This document shows, in pieces, positions 18,716 to 28,845 of a DNA stretch of 64,000 bases (position 1 is its first letter; each line of letters starts with the position of its first letter). This DNA comes from VRUE01 sp963704505 (GTDB lineage Bacteria > Actinomycetota > Thermoleophilia > Solirubrobacterales > 70-9). The stretch spans positions 1,116,001 through 1,180,000 of the forward strand of contig OY969912.1 in the NCBI GenBank assembly GCA_963704505.1, in the 5' to 3' direction. Position numbers and translations under genes: made by a program. Below the pieces are notes generated by a model. It searched no databases, was not told the DNA's origin, and worked only from the letters and a program-made list of their open reading frames with translations.

Positions 18716-21457
18716 GAACCGCAAAGCTCGGCATCCTGGCCGTGCTCGCCTTCTCGGCCGTGTTCGCAACGCTCGGCGTCGGCAGCGCGGCGGCCGACTT
18801 CGGATTCAACTCATTCAGCTTCACCTACCTCGACCCGTACACCAAGGAGCCGACGACGCAGGCGGGTATCCACGCCGACGTCATCTCCCAGTTCACGACG
18901 AAATCGATAGTCAACCCCGAAGGCGCGCTGGTCACCGACGGGCAGCCCAAGGACATCCAGACCGAACTGCCCGCCGGCTTTTACGGCAACCCCGAAGCGA
19001 TCCCCTTCTGCACCTCCGCCTTCCTGATCAACAACGGCGGGCTCTGCAATCCGGCGGCCCAGGTCGGCCTGCTCTCGATCGCCGTCGACAACCCGCCGAG
19101 TTTCTATCTCGACCTGCCCGTCTACAACATGGCCGCGACCGATGAAGAAACGGCGGTACTGGCCGGCAACGTGTTCGGCGCCCTCGTGAAGGTGCTCCTC
19201 ACGGTCCGGACGGACGGCGACTACGGGCTGCGGGCCGACATCCACGGCATCAACCAGGGCCTCCCTCTGTATGGCGTGAAACTGACCCTTTGGGGAGTGC
19301 CCGCCGACCCGGTCAACGACCCCAATCGCCTCAAAGGCCTCTTCCAGGGCGGGCTCAGCGCCGGCATCGACCCGAAGCCGTTCCTCTCGATGCCCACCCA
19401 TTGCGGCCCGACGGTGACGAAACTGCGGGCCGACTCCTGGCAGAACCCCAACCAGTTCATCTTCGAGGAAGAACCGCTGACGGTGACGGGGTGCGACGCG
19501 CTGAATTTCGAACCGAGCCTGAAAGCGCGACCGACCACGAATGCCGCCGACTCGCCCACCGGGCTCGACGTCGACATCAACATCCCCCAGAGCGACGACC
19601 CCGAAGGGCTCTCCTCCTCCCACCTGCGGAAAGCGGAGGTCAAGCTTCCCGAAGGGCTGACGCTCAATCCCTCGGGCGCCAACGGGCTCGGCTCATGCAC
19701 CCCCGAGCAGATCGGGATGACGAGCGCGCCCGGCAGCGGCATCGGTCATTTCGACAAAACGCCGAACCGCTGTCCCGACTCGTCCCGGATCGGCAGCGTC
19801 GAAGTCGACACGCCGATCTTCGCCGACCCGCTCCACGGCTCGGTCTTCGTCGCCACTCCGCACAACAACCCGTTCAACTCCCTGGTCGCTATCTACGCGG
19901 TGATCGAAGGGCGAGGGATCATCGCCAAGCTGCCCGGAGAAATCACCCTCGACCCTGAGACCGGGCGCATGTCGACCGTCTTCGACGAAAACCCGCAGTC
20001 TGACTTTCGAAAACTTCAAGCTGACCTTCTTCGGCGGCGCACTGGCGCCCTTCGTGACACCACCCAACTGCGGTGTCTTCTCGACCACCTCGGTGATGAC
20101 TCCCTGGTCGGCGCCCGAATCCGGGCCGTCGGCGACACCGAGTGACAAATACAGGATCACGCAGGGCCCGCACGGCCAGAAATGCGTGGCGAGTGACAGT
20201 GAATTCCCCAATGCTCCCGACTTCGAAGGTGGCTCGGTCGCACCGCTCGCCGGCCAATACAGGCCGTTCGTCGTCAACCTTCGCCGCGAAGACGGTTCGC
20301 AGCGATTCTCGACGATCACGGTCCAGCCGCCCCAGGGCCTGCTCGCCAAGCTCGCCGGAACGACCACCTGCACGGTTGCGGCGATCGCCTCGGCGGTGAC
20401 GAAGACCGGCACCGAAGAGCAGTCCGCCCCTAGCTGCCCGGCGTCCTCGGAGGTCGGCAACCTCTTCATCACCGCGGGATCGGGGCCGGCCCCGTACAAC
20501 GCCCCCGGCAAGGCCTACCTCGCCGGCCCCTACAAGGGCGCGCCGTTGAGCCTCGTCTTCATCACACCGGCCGTCGCCGGGCCCTTCGACATCGGCACGA
20601 TCGTCGTTCGCGCGGCGCTCCGCCTCGACCCGGGGACGGCACAGCTGACCGTGGTCTCCGATCCGATCCCGACGATCTTCAAGGGCGTGCCGCTGGATGT
20701 GCGTTCGGTCTCACTCCGGGTCGACAAGCCGAACTTCTCCCTCAACCCGACCAGCTGCGATCCGAGCTTCGTGACCGGCTCCCTGCTCTCGACGCGGGGC
20801 AGCGTCGCCTCGCTCCTCAACCCGTTCCAGCTCGGCGAGTGCGGGCAGCTCAAGTTCAAGCCGAAGATCGGGCTCTCGCTGAAGGGGAGCACCAAGCGCA
20901 GGGGTCACCCGGCGCTGACGGCGGTGCTGGAACCGCGCGCCGGCGATGCGAACATCGACTACGTAGCGGTCAAGCTGCCGGCGACCGAGTTGCTCGATCA
21001 GAGCCATATCGGGACCGTCTGCACCCGGGTCCAATACGCCGCCGATCAGTGCCCGGCAGCATCCATCTACGGCAAGGTCTCGGTGACCAGCCCGCTCGTC
21101 GACTATCCGTTGACCGGCAACGTCTACCTCAGGCCCAACCCCGCCCACAAGCTGCCCGACCTGGTGACCGACCTGCGCGGCCCGGCAAGCCAGCCGATCA
21201 GGATCGAAGCCGCCGGCAAGACGGACGCGGTCAAAGGAGCGCTTCGCAACACGTTCGAATTCGTGCCCGACGTGCCCTTTACCAAGCTGGTCCTGCAGCT
21301 CAAGGGCGGCGACAAGGGGCTGCTGCAGAGCACGGTCGACGCCTGCGCAGCGGACAACAAAGCCGAAGTCAAATTCGGGGCACACAACGGCCTGGTCCAC
21401 ACCGCGCGGCCGATTCTGAAGGCACAGTGCGGCAAGAAGAAGGCGAGGCACCGGTGA
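18712..21457 (+). CDS. Type B exported four-module protein, frameshifted (B2)
   Basis: Paralogue of B1, read in two frames. The 5' frame runs from ATG 18712 (signal peptide ending SAAA-D) and loses homology after FDENPQS. The 3' frame resumes with FENFKLTFFGG and runs to 21457. One extra base within 20002-20005 explains the break; removing it gives about 914 residues with all four Cys-pair modules, beginning near nt 18957, 19638, 20320 and 20969. Module 3 carries KAYLAGPYKGAPLSL and module 4 carries VCTRVQYAADQCPAASIYG. A short basic tail (KKKARHR) ends the protein. Start and stop overlap A2 and A3 respectively. The frameshift may be a sequencing error or real inactivation. Confidence 0.8.
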
Positions 21458-23392
21458 CCGCCGCCGGCCATCGGAGCCCGCGCCTGCTCGGCGCGGCGAT
21501 GCTGCTCGCAGTGCTCGGCGCCGCGCTTCCGTCGGCGGCTTCCGCCGCGCTGCCGGACGGCCGCGGCTGGGAGCTGGTCTCGCCGGTCGATAAAAACGGC
21601 GGTGCGATCAACTCGGCCGGCAGCGTCGCCCGCGGCGGGGTCCTTCAGGCCTCGCTCGACGGCGGGTCGGTCACCTACAGCGCGAGCGCCTCGTTCGGCG
21701 CCGATGCGCAGAGCGCCCCGGCGGGCAGCCAGTACCTCTCGACCCGCGGCGATTCTGGCTGGACCACCGAAAACCTGACGGTTCCGATCTTCTCCGGCTC
21801 GTTCGGAGCCAGCCCGGACGGCGTCCCCTACCAGCTGTTCTCGACCGATCTCAGTCATGGGCTGCTGCTGAACGGCCTGCACTGCCGCGCTCAGGAAGGG
21901 GAGCTGCCCCGTTGCCAACCCGCCATTGCCCGGGACCGACGCGCCCAGCGGCTACCAGGACTACTACCTCTGGAGCGGCGGGCCGTCATTTCAGGCGCTG
22001 GTCGGCGACACCGAGGTCGCAAATCTCCCCTACGGGCCGTCCGACTTCGACCTGGCCTTCGCGGGTGCCTCGCCTGACCTAGGGCACGTGATCCTTTCCA
22101 CCTGCTCGGCGCTGACCGCCGGCACCACGGAAGCGCCGCTTGCCGGCGGCTGTAATCCCGCCGAGCCCAACCTGTACGAGTGGTCCGCGGCCGGCGGCCT
22201 CAGCCCGGTCAACTCCGCCCCCGGCGCCGAGCTCGCCGCGCAGGCCACGGCCGTCTCGGCGGATGGCAGCCGCGTCTACTGGCGGAACCTGAACAACACC
22301 AACCTCTTCCTTCACCAGGGCCCTTCGAGCAAACAGATCGACACGGCGGCCGGGGGAGGGGGGACCTTCGAGATGGCAACCCCCGACGGCGGGGTCGCGT
22401 TCTTCCTCAAGGCCGAACACCTCTGGCGCTACGACGCCGCCGCTGACGCCGCCGCCGACATCACCCCCACCGGCGGGGTCGTGGGCATGCTCGGCGCGTC
22501 CGATGACGGCGCCTTCGCCTATTACGCGAACGCCGCGGGTGTCTTCCTCTGGCACGAAGGCGCGACGGTCAAAGTCGCCGAAGCGCCGCAGGCCGCCGAG
22601 CCCTCGAGCTACCCACCGACGACCGGCACCGCGAGGGTGAGCGCCGACGGCGACAAGCTCGTCTTCCCCTCGTTGGCCCAGCTCACCGACTACAACAACG
22701 GCAACAACAAATCCGGCGACCCCGAGGCGGAGGTCTACCTCTACGAAGCGGCCGCCGAAGAGCTCCGCTGTGTCTCCTGCCGGCCGAACGGACTGCGGCC
22801 CGGCGCCTCGTCGGGCATCCCCGGCTCGAATCCCAATGGCGCGGCCGCCGGCGTGACCAACCTCTACAAGCCTCGGGTTCTCTCCGCGGACGGTCGCCGT
22901 GTCCTCTTCAACACCGAAGACCCCCTGGTCTCCTCCGACAGCAACCGCGAGAACGACGTCTACCAGTGGGAGGCCGACGGCGAGGGCACCTGCGCCAAAG
23001 CGAGCGGCTGTGTGACGCTGATCTCGAGCGGGCGCGCCGCCGGGGGGGCGACCTTCGTCGACGCCTCTGCCGACGGCTCCGACATCTTCTTCGTCACCGA
23101 CGGCTCGCTCGTCGCCGGTGACCCCGGGGCCTTCGATCTCTACGACGCCCGCGTCGGCAGCGGCCTCGAAGAAGAACTCGAAGAAATTCCCTGCTTCGGG
23201 GATGCCTGTCAGGACCTGCCCAGTGAACCGGTTGACCCGGGCCTGGCGACGCTCGTCCCCGGCCCCGGCAACCCGAGGATCACCTACGTAAAACACCACC
23301 GTCGCGAACCCAACCACTGCAAGCACAAGAAGAGCGGGAAGTGCCACAAGAGCAAGGGCAAGGGCAAGCATCAGAAGAAAGGCAACCGATGA
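21454..23392 (+). CDS. Type A exported propeller protein without FN3, frameshifted (A3)
   Basis: Starts at GTG 21454, overlapping the B2 stop (GTGA). After a signal peptide (LLGAAMLLAVLGAALP, ASA-A) it goes directly into the propeller with LPDGRGWELVSP, a variant of the LPDCRAYEL opener. It is the shortest type A member. The frame breaks at a CCCC run (21907-21910): the first frame fits up to AQEGELP, and the next frame continues VANPPLPGTDAPSGYQ. One surplus C explains this, and the corrected length is about 645 residues. CVSCRPNG, YDARVGSG...C...C and a Lys/His-rich tail with CKHKK and CHKSKGKGK follow. The stop overlaps the ATG of B3. Confidence 0.78.
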
Positions 23393-26300
23393 GGCGTGTC
23401 GCCCTCTCAACGATCGGCGTCGCGCTGGTCGCGCTGCTGGCCCTGGCCGGGGTGGCCTCGGCGGCCGTCCCGACCGTGGGATCGGTATCCGCCACGAACA
23501 TCCAGGGCGTCTCGGCAATGCTCAAGGGGAGCGTCAACCCGCAGGGCCTGGCGACCACGTACAGCTTCGAGTACGTCGACGACGACACCTTCAACGCAAC
23601 CGGCTTCGCCGGCGCGCCGACCACGCCCGTCACGGCGGCCGGGCAGGGCTCGAGCCCTCACCCGGCGCAGGCGGCGATCGAAGGACTGAAACCCGGCACG
23701 ACCTACCACGTTCGCCTTCAGGCCGGCAACTCTTCGGGGCCGGCCACCGCCGAGGGCACCTTCACCACCACCGCCGGCTTCGGGTTCCTGCCGGGAGCCG
23801 AAGGATTCGGCGTCCGAGCGATCGCAGACGGCGGCGGCGCGGCGAGCGAAGCCGGTTCGCACCCGTATCGGTTGAGCATCGGGCTCGGCTTCAACAAGGG
23901 CGGCGAATTCGAAGGCCAGCCCGGCGCTGAATTCCCCGACGGAGACCTCCGCGACCTCAGCGTCGTGATGCCGCCGGGAATGATCCTCAACCCCTCCGTG
24001 CTGCCGATGTGCCCGGCGTCGTCGTTCGCCCGCACGCGCACATCTCCCTTCGAGGTATCCCTCTCCGGCGAGAGCTGCCCGGATGAAACCCAGGTCGGAA
24101 CCGTGGATGTCGAAACCTCACGCGGCAGCGGCGAAGTGCGTCGCTTCGGCCTCTTCAACCTCGAACCGCCCCCCGGGGTGGCCGCCCAGCTCGGCTTCGC
24201 TCCGTTCGGCTCGCCCGTCGTTCTCGAGGTCACCCTGCATGAAGACGGAGGCGGTGCCTACTCGATGACGTTCCGGGCGCGGAACATTCCCCAGTCGCTT
24301 GACATCAACAGCCTCGCAATGAATGTCTGGGGCATCCCCTGGGCCGCCTCCCACGACGGCGAACGGGGTAACTGCCTGAACGAGTCAGAGCCGATCTTCC
24401 CCTGGGCCAAATGCTCGGTCGGCAGCGCCGAGAGCTTCCACGCTCCGGCCTCCTTCCTGAGCCTGCCGACGCGGTGCTCGGGCAAGCTCCCGTTCCATGC
24501 CGCTGCCACCTCCTGGCAACAGCCCGCCGTGAAGACGGCCGATGACTTCAGCCACGACTCGGGCGGGGTGCCGACCGAACTCGGCTCCTGCGGGAAAATC
24601 CCGTTCGAACCGACTTCCGAAGGGCTGCTCACCGACCAGAAGGCCTCGTCTCCGAGCGGCTACAACTTCCGCCTGCAGAACGAAGACATCGGCCTGACCT
24701 CGGTCAACCAGCCGACCGCCCCGCCGATCAAGAAGGCTGTGGTGAGGCTGCCACCGGGTGTGTCCGTGAATCCGTCGGTCGGCGCCGGGCTCGGCACCTG
24801 CAGTCCCGCTCAGTACGCAGCCGAGACAGTCTTCTCGGAACCCGGCGCAGGCTGCCCGAACGGGTCCAAACTCGGCGACTTCTCAGTGCGCACGCCGCTC
24901 TTCGACGAGCTCTTCGAAGGCTCGATCTACCTGGCAACTCCGAACGACGTCTCGACCCAGGCTCCGGGCGCCGAGAACCCGTTCGACGCGCTGGTCAGCG
25001 TGTACCTGGTCGCCAAGGCCCCCGAACGCGGGATCCAGGTGAAGCTGGCCGGCCTGATCGCGCCCGACCCGAAAACCGGCGACGTGATCGCCACCTTCGA
25101 CGGCCTGCCGCAGCTTCCGTACACCGACCTGAACATCAACTTCCGCACCGGCCAGCGCGCCTTCCTGGTCACCCCACCGGGCTGCGGGACGTTCAAAACG
25201 GAGGTCGACGCGACACCCTGGGCCGAAGGGCAGCCCTCGACCCACTCGACCTCGAGCTCGGACATCACCAGCGGAGTCGGGGCCGGACCGTGCCCACCTT
25301 CGGGCCCGCCGCCGTTCGCGCCGGGAGCCACCGCGGGTGCGATCAACTCGAACGTCGGCTCCTACACGCCTTACTTCGTCCACCTGACCCGCCGCGACAA
25401 CGAACAGGAGATCACCTCCTACTCGCTGGTCCTGCCGAAGGGGATCACCGGCAAGCTCGCCGGCGTCCCGTTCTGCCCCGAGGCGGACATCGAACGGTCG
25501 CGGACGAAGCAGGGCGCCGTCGAGACCGCTGAACCCTCATGCCCGGCGGCAAGTCAGGTGGGTCGCACGCTGACCGGCTACGGGGTCGGCTCGGCGCTCA
25601 CCTACGCCCCCGGCAGGGTCTATCTCGCCGGTCCGTACCACGGCGCGCCGCTCTCGCTGGTGACGGTCAACTCGGCCACCGTCGGCCCGTTCGACCTCGG
25701 CACGATCGTGATCCGATCCGCCTTCCAGGTCAATCCGGAAACGGCCCAGCTCGAGATCGATTCGCACGGATCCGATCCGATTCCGCACATCATCGACGGA
25801 ATCCCCCTGCACCTGCGGGACATCCGCATCTACATCGACCGCTACCAGTTCACCCACAATCCTTCGAGCTGTGAGGCCTCGGCGCTGGTCTCGACCCTGA
25901 CCGGATCGGGGACGACGTTCTCCGACTCGAGCGATGACTCCTCGGCCAGCGTCTCCAAACACTTCCAGCTGCTCAACTGCCTGACGCTCGGGTTCAAACC
26001 GAAGCTCGGCATTCGCCTGCGCGGAGGCTCGAAGCGCGGTGACTACCCGCAGCTGCGGGCGACCTTCGCCGGCCGCGGCCCCGGTGACTCCAACCTGAAG
26101 CGAATCGAGGTGACCATGCCGCACTCCGAGTTCCTGGCCCAGGAGCACATCCAGTCGATCTGCACGAACGTCCAGTTCAACGCCGAGCAGTGCCCTGCCG
26201 ATTCCGTCTACGGCCACGCGGTCGCCTACACGCCGCTCTTCGACGAGCCGCTCCGCGGAAACGTCTACCTGCGCTCGTCGCAGCACCGGCTGCCGGACCT

Positions 26301-26625
26301 GGTCGCCTCGCTGCGAAGCGGCGCAGTGCGAATCACCCTGCAGGGCAAGATCGGCCCGGCGAAACAGGGGATCCGCGCACTCTTCGACAAGGTCCCGGAC
26401 GCCCCGATCGAACGCTTCGTGATGACCCTCGACGGCGGCTCCAACGGGCTCCTGGTCAACTCGGCCAACATCTGCACCGCGCCGCCGACGGCGACGGTCA
26501 AGGCGCTCGGCCAGAACAACATCGGGGCCGCCTTCACGACCGTCCTTCGAGGCCAGTGCAAAGGCAAGGGCAAGAAGAAGGGCGACAAGGCGAGGTCGAC
26601 CAAGCGGACAGGTGAGGGACGATGA
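23389..26625 (+). CDS. Type B exported protein with N-terminal FN3 module (B3)
   Basis: A 1078-residue protein from ATG 23389, which overlaps the A3 stop (ATGA). The signal peptide (STIGVALVALLALAGVASA) is followed by one FN3-like module (residues about 25-130), so it mixes type A and type B architecture. Four Cys-pair modules follow near residues 192, 450, 679 and 907. Module 2 contains CPNGSKLG and EGSIYLATP; module 3 has RVYLAGPYHGAPLSL; module 4 has ICTNVQFNAEQCPADSVYG. The basic tail is KGKGKKKGDKARSTKR. Its stop overlaps the start of the NHL gene. Exported, function unknown. Confidence 0.87.
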   Translation: MRRVALSTIGVALVALLALAGVASAAVPTVGSVSATNIQGVSAMLKGSVNPQGLATTYSFEYVDDDTFNATGFAGAPTTPVTAAGQGSSPHPAQAAIEGLKPGTTYHVRLQAGNSSGPATAEGTFTTTAGFGFLPGAEGFGVRAIADGGGAASEAGSHPYRLSIGLGFNKGGEFEGQPGAEFPDGDLRDLSVVMPPGMILNPSVLPMCPASSFARTRTSPFEVSLSGESCPDETQVGTVDVETSRGSGEVRRFGLFNLEPPPGVAAQLGFAPFGSPVVLEVTLHEDGGGAYSMTFRARNIPQSLDINSLAMNVWGIPWAASHDGERGNCLNESEPIFPWAKCSVGSAESFHAPASFLSLPTRCSGKLPFHAAATSWQQPAVKTADDFSHDSGGVPTELGSCGKIPFEPTSEGLLTDQKASSPSGYNFRLQNEDIGLTSVNQPTAPPIKKAVVRLPPGVSVNPSVGAGLGTCSPAQYAAETVFSEPGAGCPNGSKLGDFSVRTPLFDELFEGSIYLATPNDVSTQAPGAENPFDALVSVYLVAKAPERGIQVKLAGLIAPDPKTGDVIATFDGLPQLPYTDLNINFRTGQRAFLVTPPGCGTFKTEVDATPWAEGQPSTHSTSSSDITSGVGAGPCPPSGPPPFAPGATAGAINSNVGSYTPYFVHLTRRDNEQEITSYSLVLPKGITGKLAGVPFCPEADIERSRTKQGAVETAEPSCPAASQVGRTLTGYGVGSALTYAPGRVYLAGPYHGAPLSLVTVNSATVGPFDLGTIVIRSAFQVNPETAQLEIDSHGSDPIPHIIDGIPLHLRDIRIYIDRYQFTHNPSSCEASALVSTLTGSGTTFSDSSDDSSASVSKHFQLLNCLTLGFKPKLGIRLRGGSKRGDYPQLRATFAGRGPGDSNLKRIEVTMPHSEFLAQEHIQSICTNVQFNAEQCPADSVYGHAVAYTPLFDEPLRGNVYLRSSQHRLPDLVASLRSGAVRITLQGKIGPAKQGIRALFDKVPDAPIERFVMTLDGGSNGLLVNSANICTAPPTATVKALGQNNIGAAFTTVLRGQCKGKGKKKGDKARSTKRTGEGR

Positions 26626-27920
26626 GCTCGATGGCGAGCAGGCGGGCTTCACTGGTCGCGATCAGCGCGGCGGCTCTCGTCCTCGGCGCGATCGGGGCGA
26701 TCCCCGCCCAGGCCCTGCCTCCGCCGAAAAACCCGGAAAACCCCCTCTTCATCTTCAGGCCGCTGCGGCCTGAAAATGCCGAAAACCCACCGGTGGTGCC
26801 GCCGGTCGGCGACTTCGAAGGGCCCTGCGGGCTCGCCGTCAACAACACCGGCAGCTTCTTCGTCTCCGACTACTACCACGACTTCATCCACATCTTCGGA
26901 GCGGCCAAAGCCTACGGGGGCTCGATCGAAGAATTCGAACCGCTCGACGGCCCCTGCGGCATATCCCTCGACGGCGCCGACGCGCTCTACGTGAACAACT
27001 ACCACCGCAGCGTCGTGAAGATCACCGGCTTCCCCGCCGGTGGCCCACCGGTCAGCACCGTGATGACGGGCGCGGGGGTCGACTCCGAGCACCCGACCGG
27101 CGTCGCCGTGAACCGCGCCACCGAAACCGTCTACGTCAACGACCGCACCCACCTGGCCTCCTTCGACACCACGGGAGCGCCCCTGGGCCAGATCGGCGTC
27201 GGCCAGATCGGCGACTCTCAGGGGCTTGCCGTCTCCGAATTTCCCGGCACGAAAGGCCGCCTCTACGTCCCCGACGCCTCGACCAACACGATCAAGGTTT
27301 TCGACCCGGCGACGAGCACCGTCAACCCGGTGGCGACGATCGACGGTCACGAAACGCCGGAAGGAAAATTCATCTCACTGCGCGACTCGGCGGTCGCCGT
27401 GGATCGCGTCACAGGCGAGATCTACGTGGTCGACGACCTGCAGCCGACCGACACGGAGCGCGCCGAAGCGGCGATCTACGTATTCGACCCGGCGGGCATC
27501 TACGAGGGACGCCTCAAGTACAACATCGTCGACGCCAAGCCCCCGGGGCTCGCCGTCGACAACTCGGAAACCCCGACCCAGGGCCGGGTCTATGTGACCA
27601 CCGAGAACTCGGAACGGGCGGCTGTGTTCGCCTATCCTCCCGGCGCCAAGACGAACGTGATCCTGCCGGCGCTGCCGCTGCCGCAGCAGCAGACGGGAGA
27701 AATCGAAGAGGAACCATGGGCGGGCGAAGAAGAAGAAATTGGCTTCGCCCCGGTCGCGCCTCTCTCAGTCGCGGCGACCCCAGCGGCCCTCTCGACGACC
27801 GCCGCGGCACCGGCCGCGGCGCAGGCGCCGAAGAGGCACCCCCGCCACCGGCGCAAGGCACGCCGCCACGGCTCACACACTTCAAAAAACCACCAGGCAA
27901 AGCGAGGTAGGCAGGGATGA
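26622..27920 (+). CDS. Exported NHL-type beta-propeller protein
   Basis: A 432-residue protein with an N-terminal signal peptide (AISAAALVLGAIGAIPAQA). The body is about six NHL-like blades, with recurring GLAV/GVAV...N...VYV/LYV wording such as GPCGLAVNNTGSFFVSD, PTGVAVNRATETVYVND and DSAVAVDRVTGEIYVVDD. NHL propellers usually bind proteins, peptides or glycans. A Pro/Ala-rich linker leads to a His/Arg/Lys tail (KRHPRHRRKARRHGSHTSK). ATG overlaps the B3 stop, and its own TGA overlaps the next ATG, so it belongs to cluster 2. It resembles the NHL parts of A4 and A5, here as a separate protein. Confidence 0.85.
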   Translation: MSSMASRRASLVAISAAALVLGAIGAIPAQALPPPKNPENPLFIFRPLRPENAENPPVVPPVGDFEGPCGLAVNNTGSFFVSDYYHDFIHIFGAAKAYGGSIEEFEPLDGPCGISLDGADALYVNNYHRSVVKITGFPAGGPPVSTVMTGAGVDSEHPTGVAVNRATETVYVNDRTHLASFDTTGAPLGQIGVGQIGDSQGLAVSEFPGTKGRLYVPDASTNTIKVFDPATSTVNPVATIDGHETPEGKFISLRDSAVAVDRVTGEIYVVDDLQPTDTERAEAAIYVFDPAGIYEGRLKYNIVDAKPPGLAVDNSETPTQGRVYVTTENSERAAVFAYPPGAKTNVILPALPLPQQQTGEIEEEPWAGEEEEIGFAPVAPLSVAATPAALSTTAAAPAAAQAPKRHPRHRRKARRHGSHTSKNHQAKRGRQG

Positions 27921-28705
27921 GGAGTCGCGCGCTCAAGAGCGCTCTGATGGTCGCGGTTCTGGCGGTTCTCACGATCACCGCATTCGCGGCCGCCGAGAAG
28001 GTCCAGAAGGGCAACCTGCAGGTCGAGGTAACCGGGAAGCTGACGCCCACCACCCTGCCGCGCAGTGGTGAAAAGCCGATCAAGGTGACGGTCGGCGGCA
28101 AGGTCACGACCAGCGACGGCTCCGAACCGCCGAAGATGAAGACGCTCGACATCGAGCTCAACCGCAGCGGCCACCTGCAGAGCAAGGGCCTGCCCGTCTG
28201 CGGCTACCACTCGATTCAGCCCGCCTCCTCCTCGAGGGCACTGCACGCCTGCCAGTCGAGCCTCGTGGGCAAGGGGACCTTCAAGGCGCAGATCGCCCTC
28301 ACCGGCCAGCCGCCGTACCCGACCGGCGGTCGCATGCTGCTCTTCAACGGCAAAGAACACGGGAAGTCGGTCCTCTTCGGACACCTCTATGCGGCGCATC
28401 CGTTCGCCACCTCCTTCGTGATCGTCTTCGCGATCAAGAAACAGAGCAAGGGCGATTTCGGCACCGACCTCTCGGCGACGCTGCCGCCGTCCCTGCTCAA
28501 CTGGGGCAACATCACCGGCCTCGAAATCTCGCTCTCGCGGACCTACTCGCACGGTGGCAAGAAGCTCAGCTACCTGAGCGCCGGCTGCCCGACGCCGAAG
28601 GGTGTCCCCGTCGCCAGCTTCCCGTTGACCAGGGCGACGTTCGGCTTCACCGACGGCCGCTCGATCTCGGCGACGGTGAACAACAGCTGCAAGGCGACCG
28701 GCTAG
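27917..28705 (+). CDS. Small exported protein closing cluster 2 (type C1)
   Basis: A 262-residue exported protein with signal peptide MRSRALKSALMVAVLAVL..., cleaved near AFAAA-E. The mature part is predicted all-beta with four Cys. Conserved segments (KLSYLSAGCPTPKG, ATFGFTDG...NNSC) recur in the gene at about 49588, which likewise ends cluster 3. No known family recognised. Coupled to the NHL gene by ATGA overlap. Probably a component of the same surface system as the A-B pairs. Confidence 0.8.
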   Translation: MRSRALKSALMVAVLAVLTITAFAAAEKVQKGNLQVEVTGKLTPTTLPRSGEKPIKVTVGGKVTTSDGSEPPKMKTLDIELNRSGHLQSKGLPVCGYHSIQPASSSRALHACQSSLVGKGTFKAQIALTGQPPYPTGGRMLLFNGKEHGKSVLFGHLYAAHPFATSFVIVFAIKKQSKGDFGTDLSATLPPSLLNWGNITGLEISLSRTYSHGGKKLSYLSAGCPTPKGVPVASFPLTRATFGFTDGRSISATVNNSCKATG

Positions 28706-28845
28706 CGGCCCCGACTCGTTCTCTTCCATTGAGCCGGGATCGGGCACCTCTCCTCACTCCGATCGGGTTTCGGCCGAGCGCTTCGGCGTCCGCTCCCCCT
28801 CCACACCGGGTTTCCGCCGACCAGGACCGTGCCTACAATCCGAGG

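Noticed and set aside
20002..20005. Programmed ribosomal frameshift in B2
   Set aside because: No slippery heptamer or stimulatory structure is evident. Two similar one-base breaks at 21907 and 53176 make an indel or sequencing error simpler.
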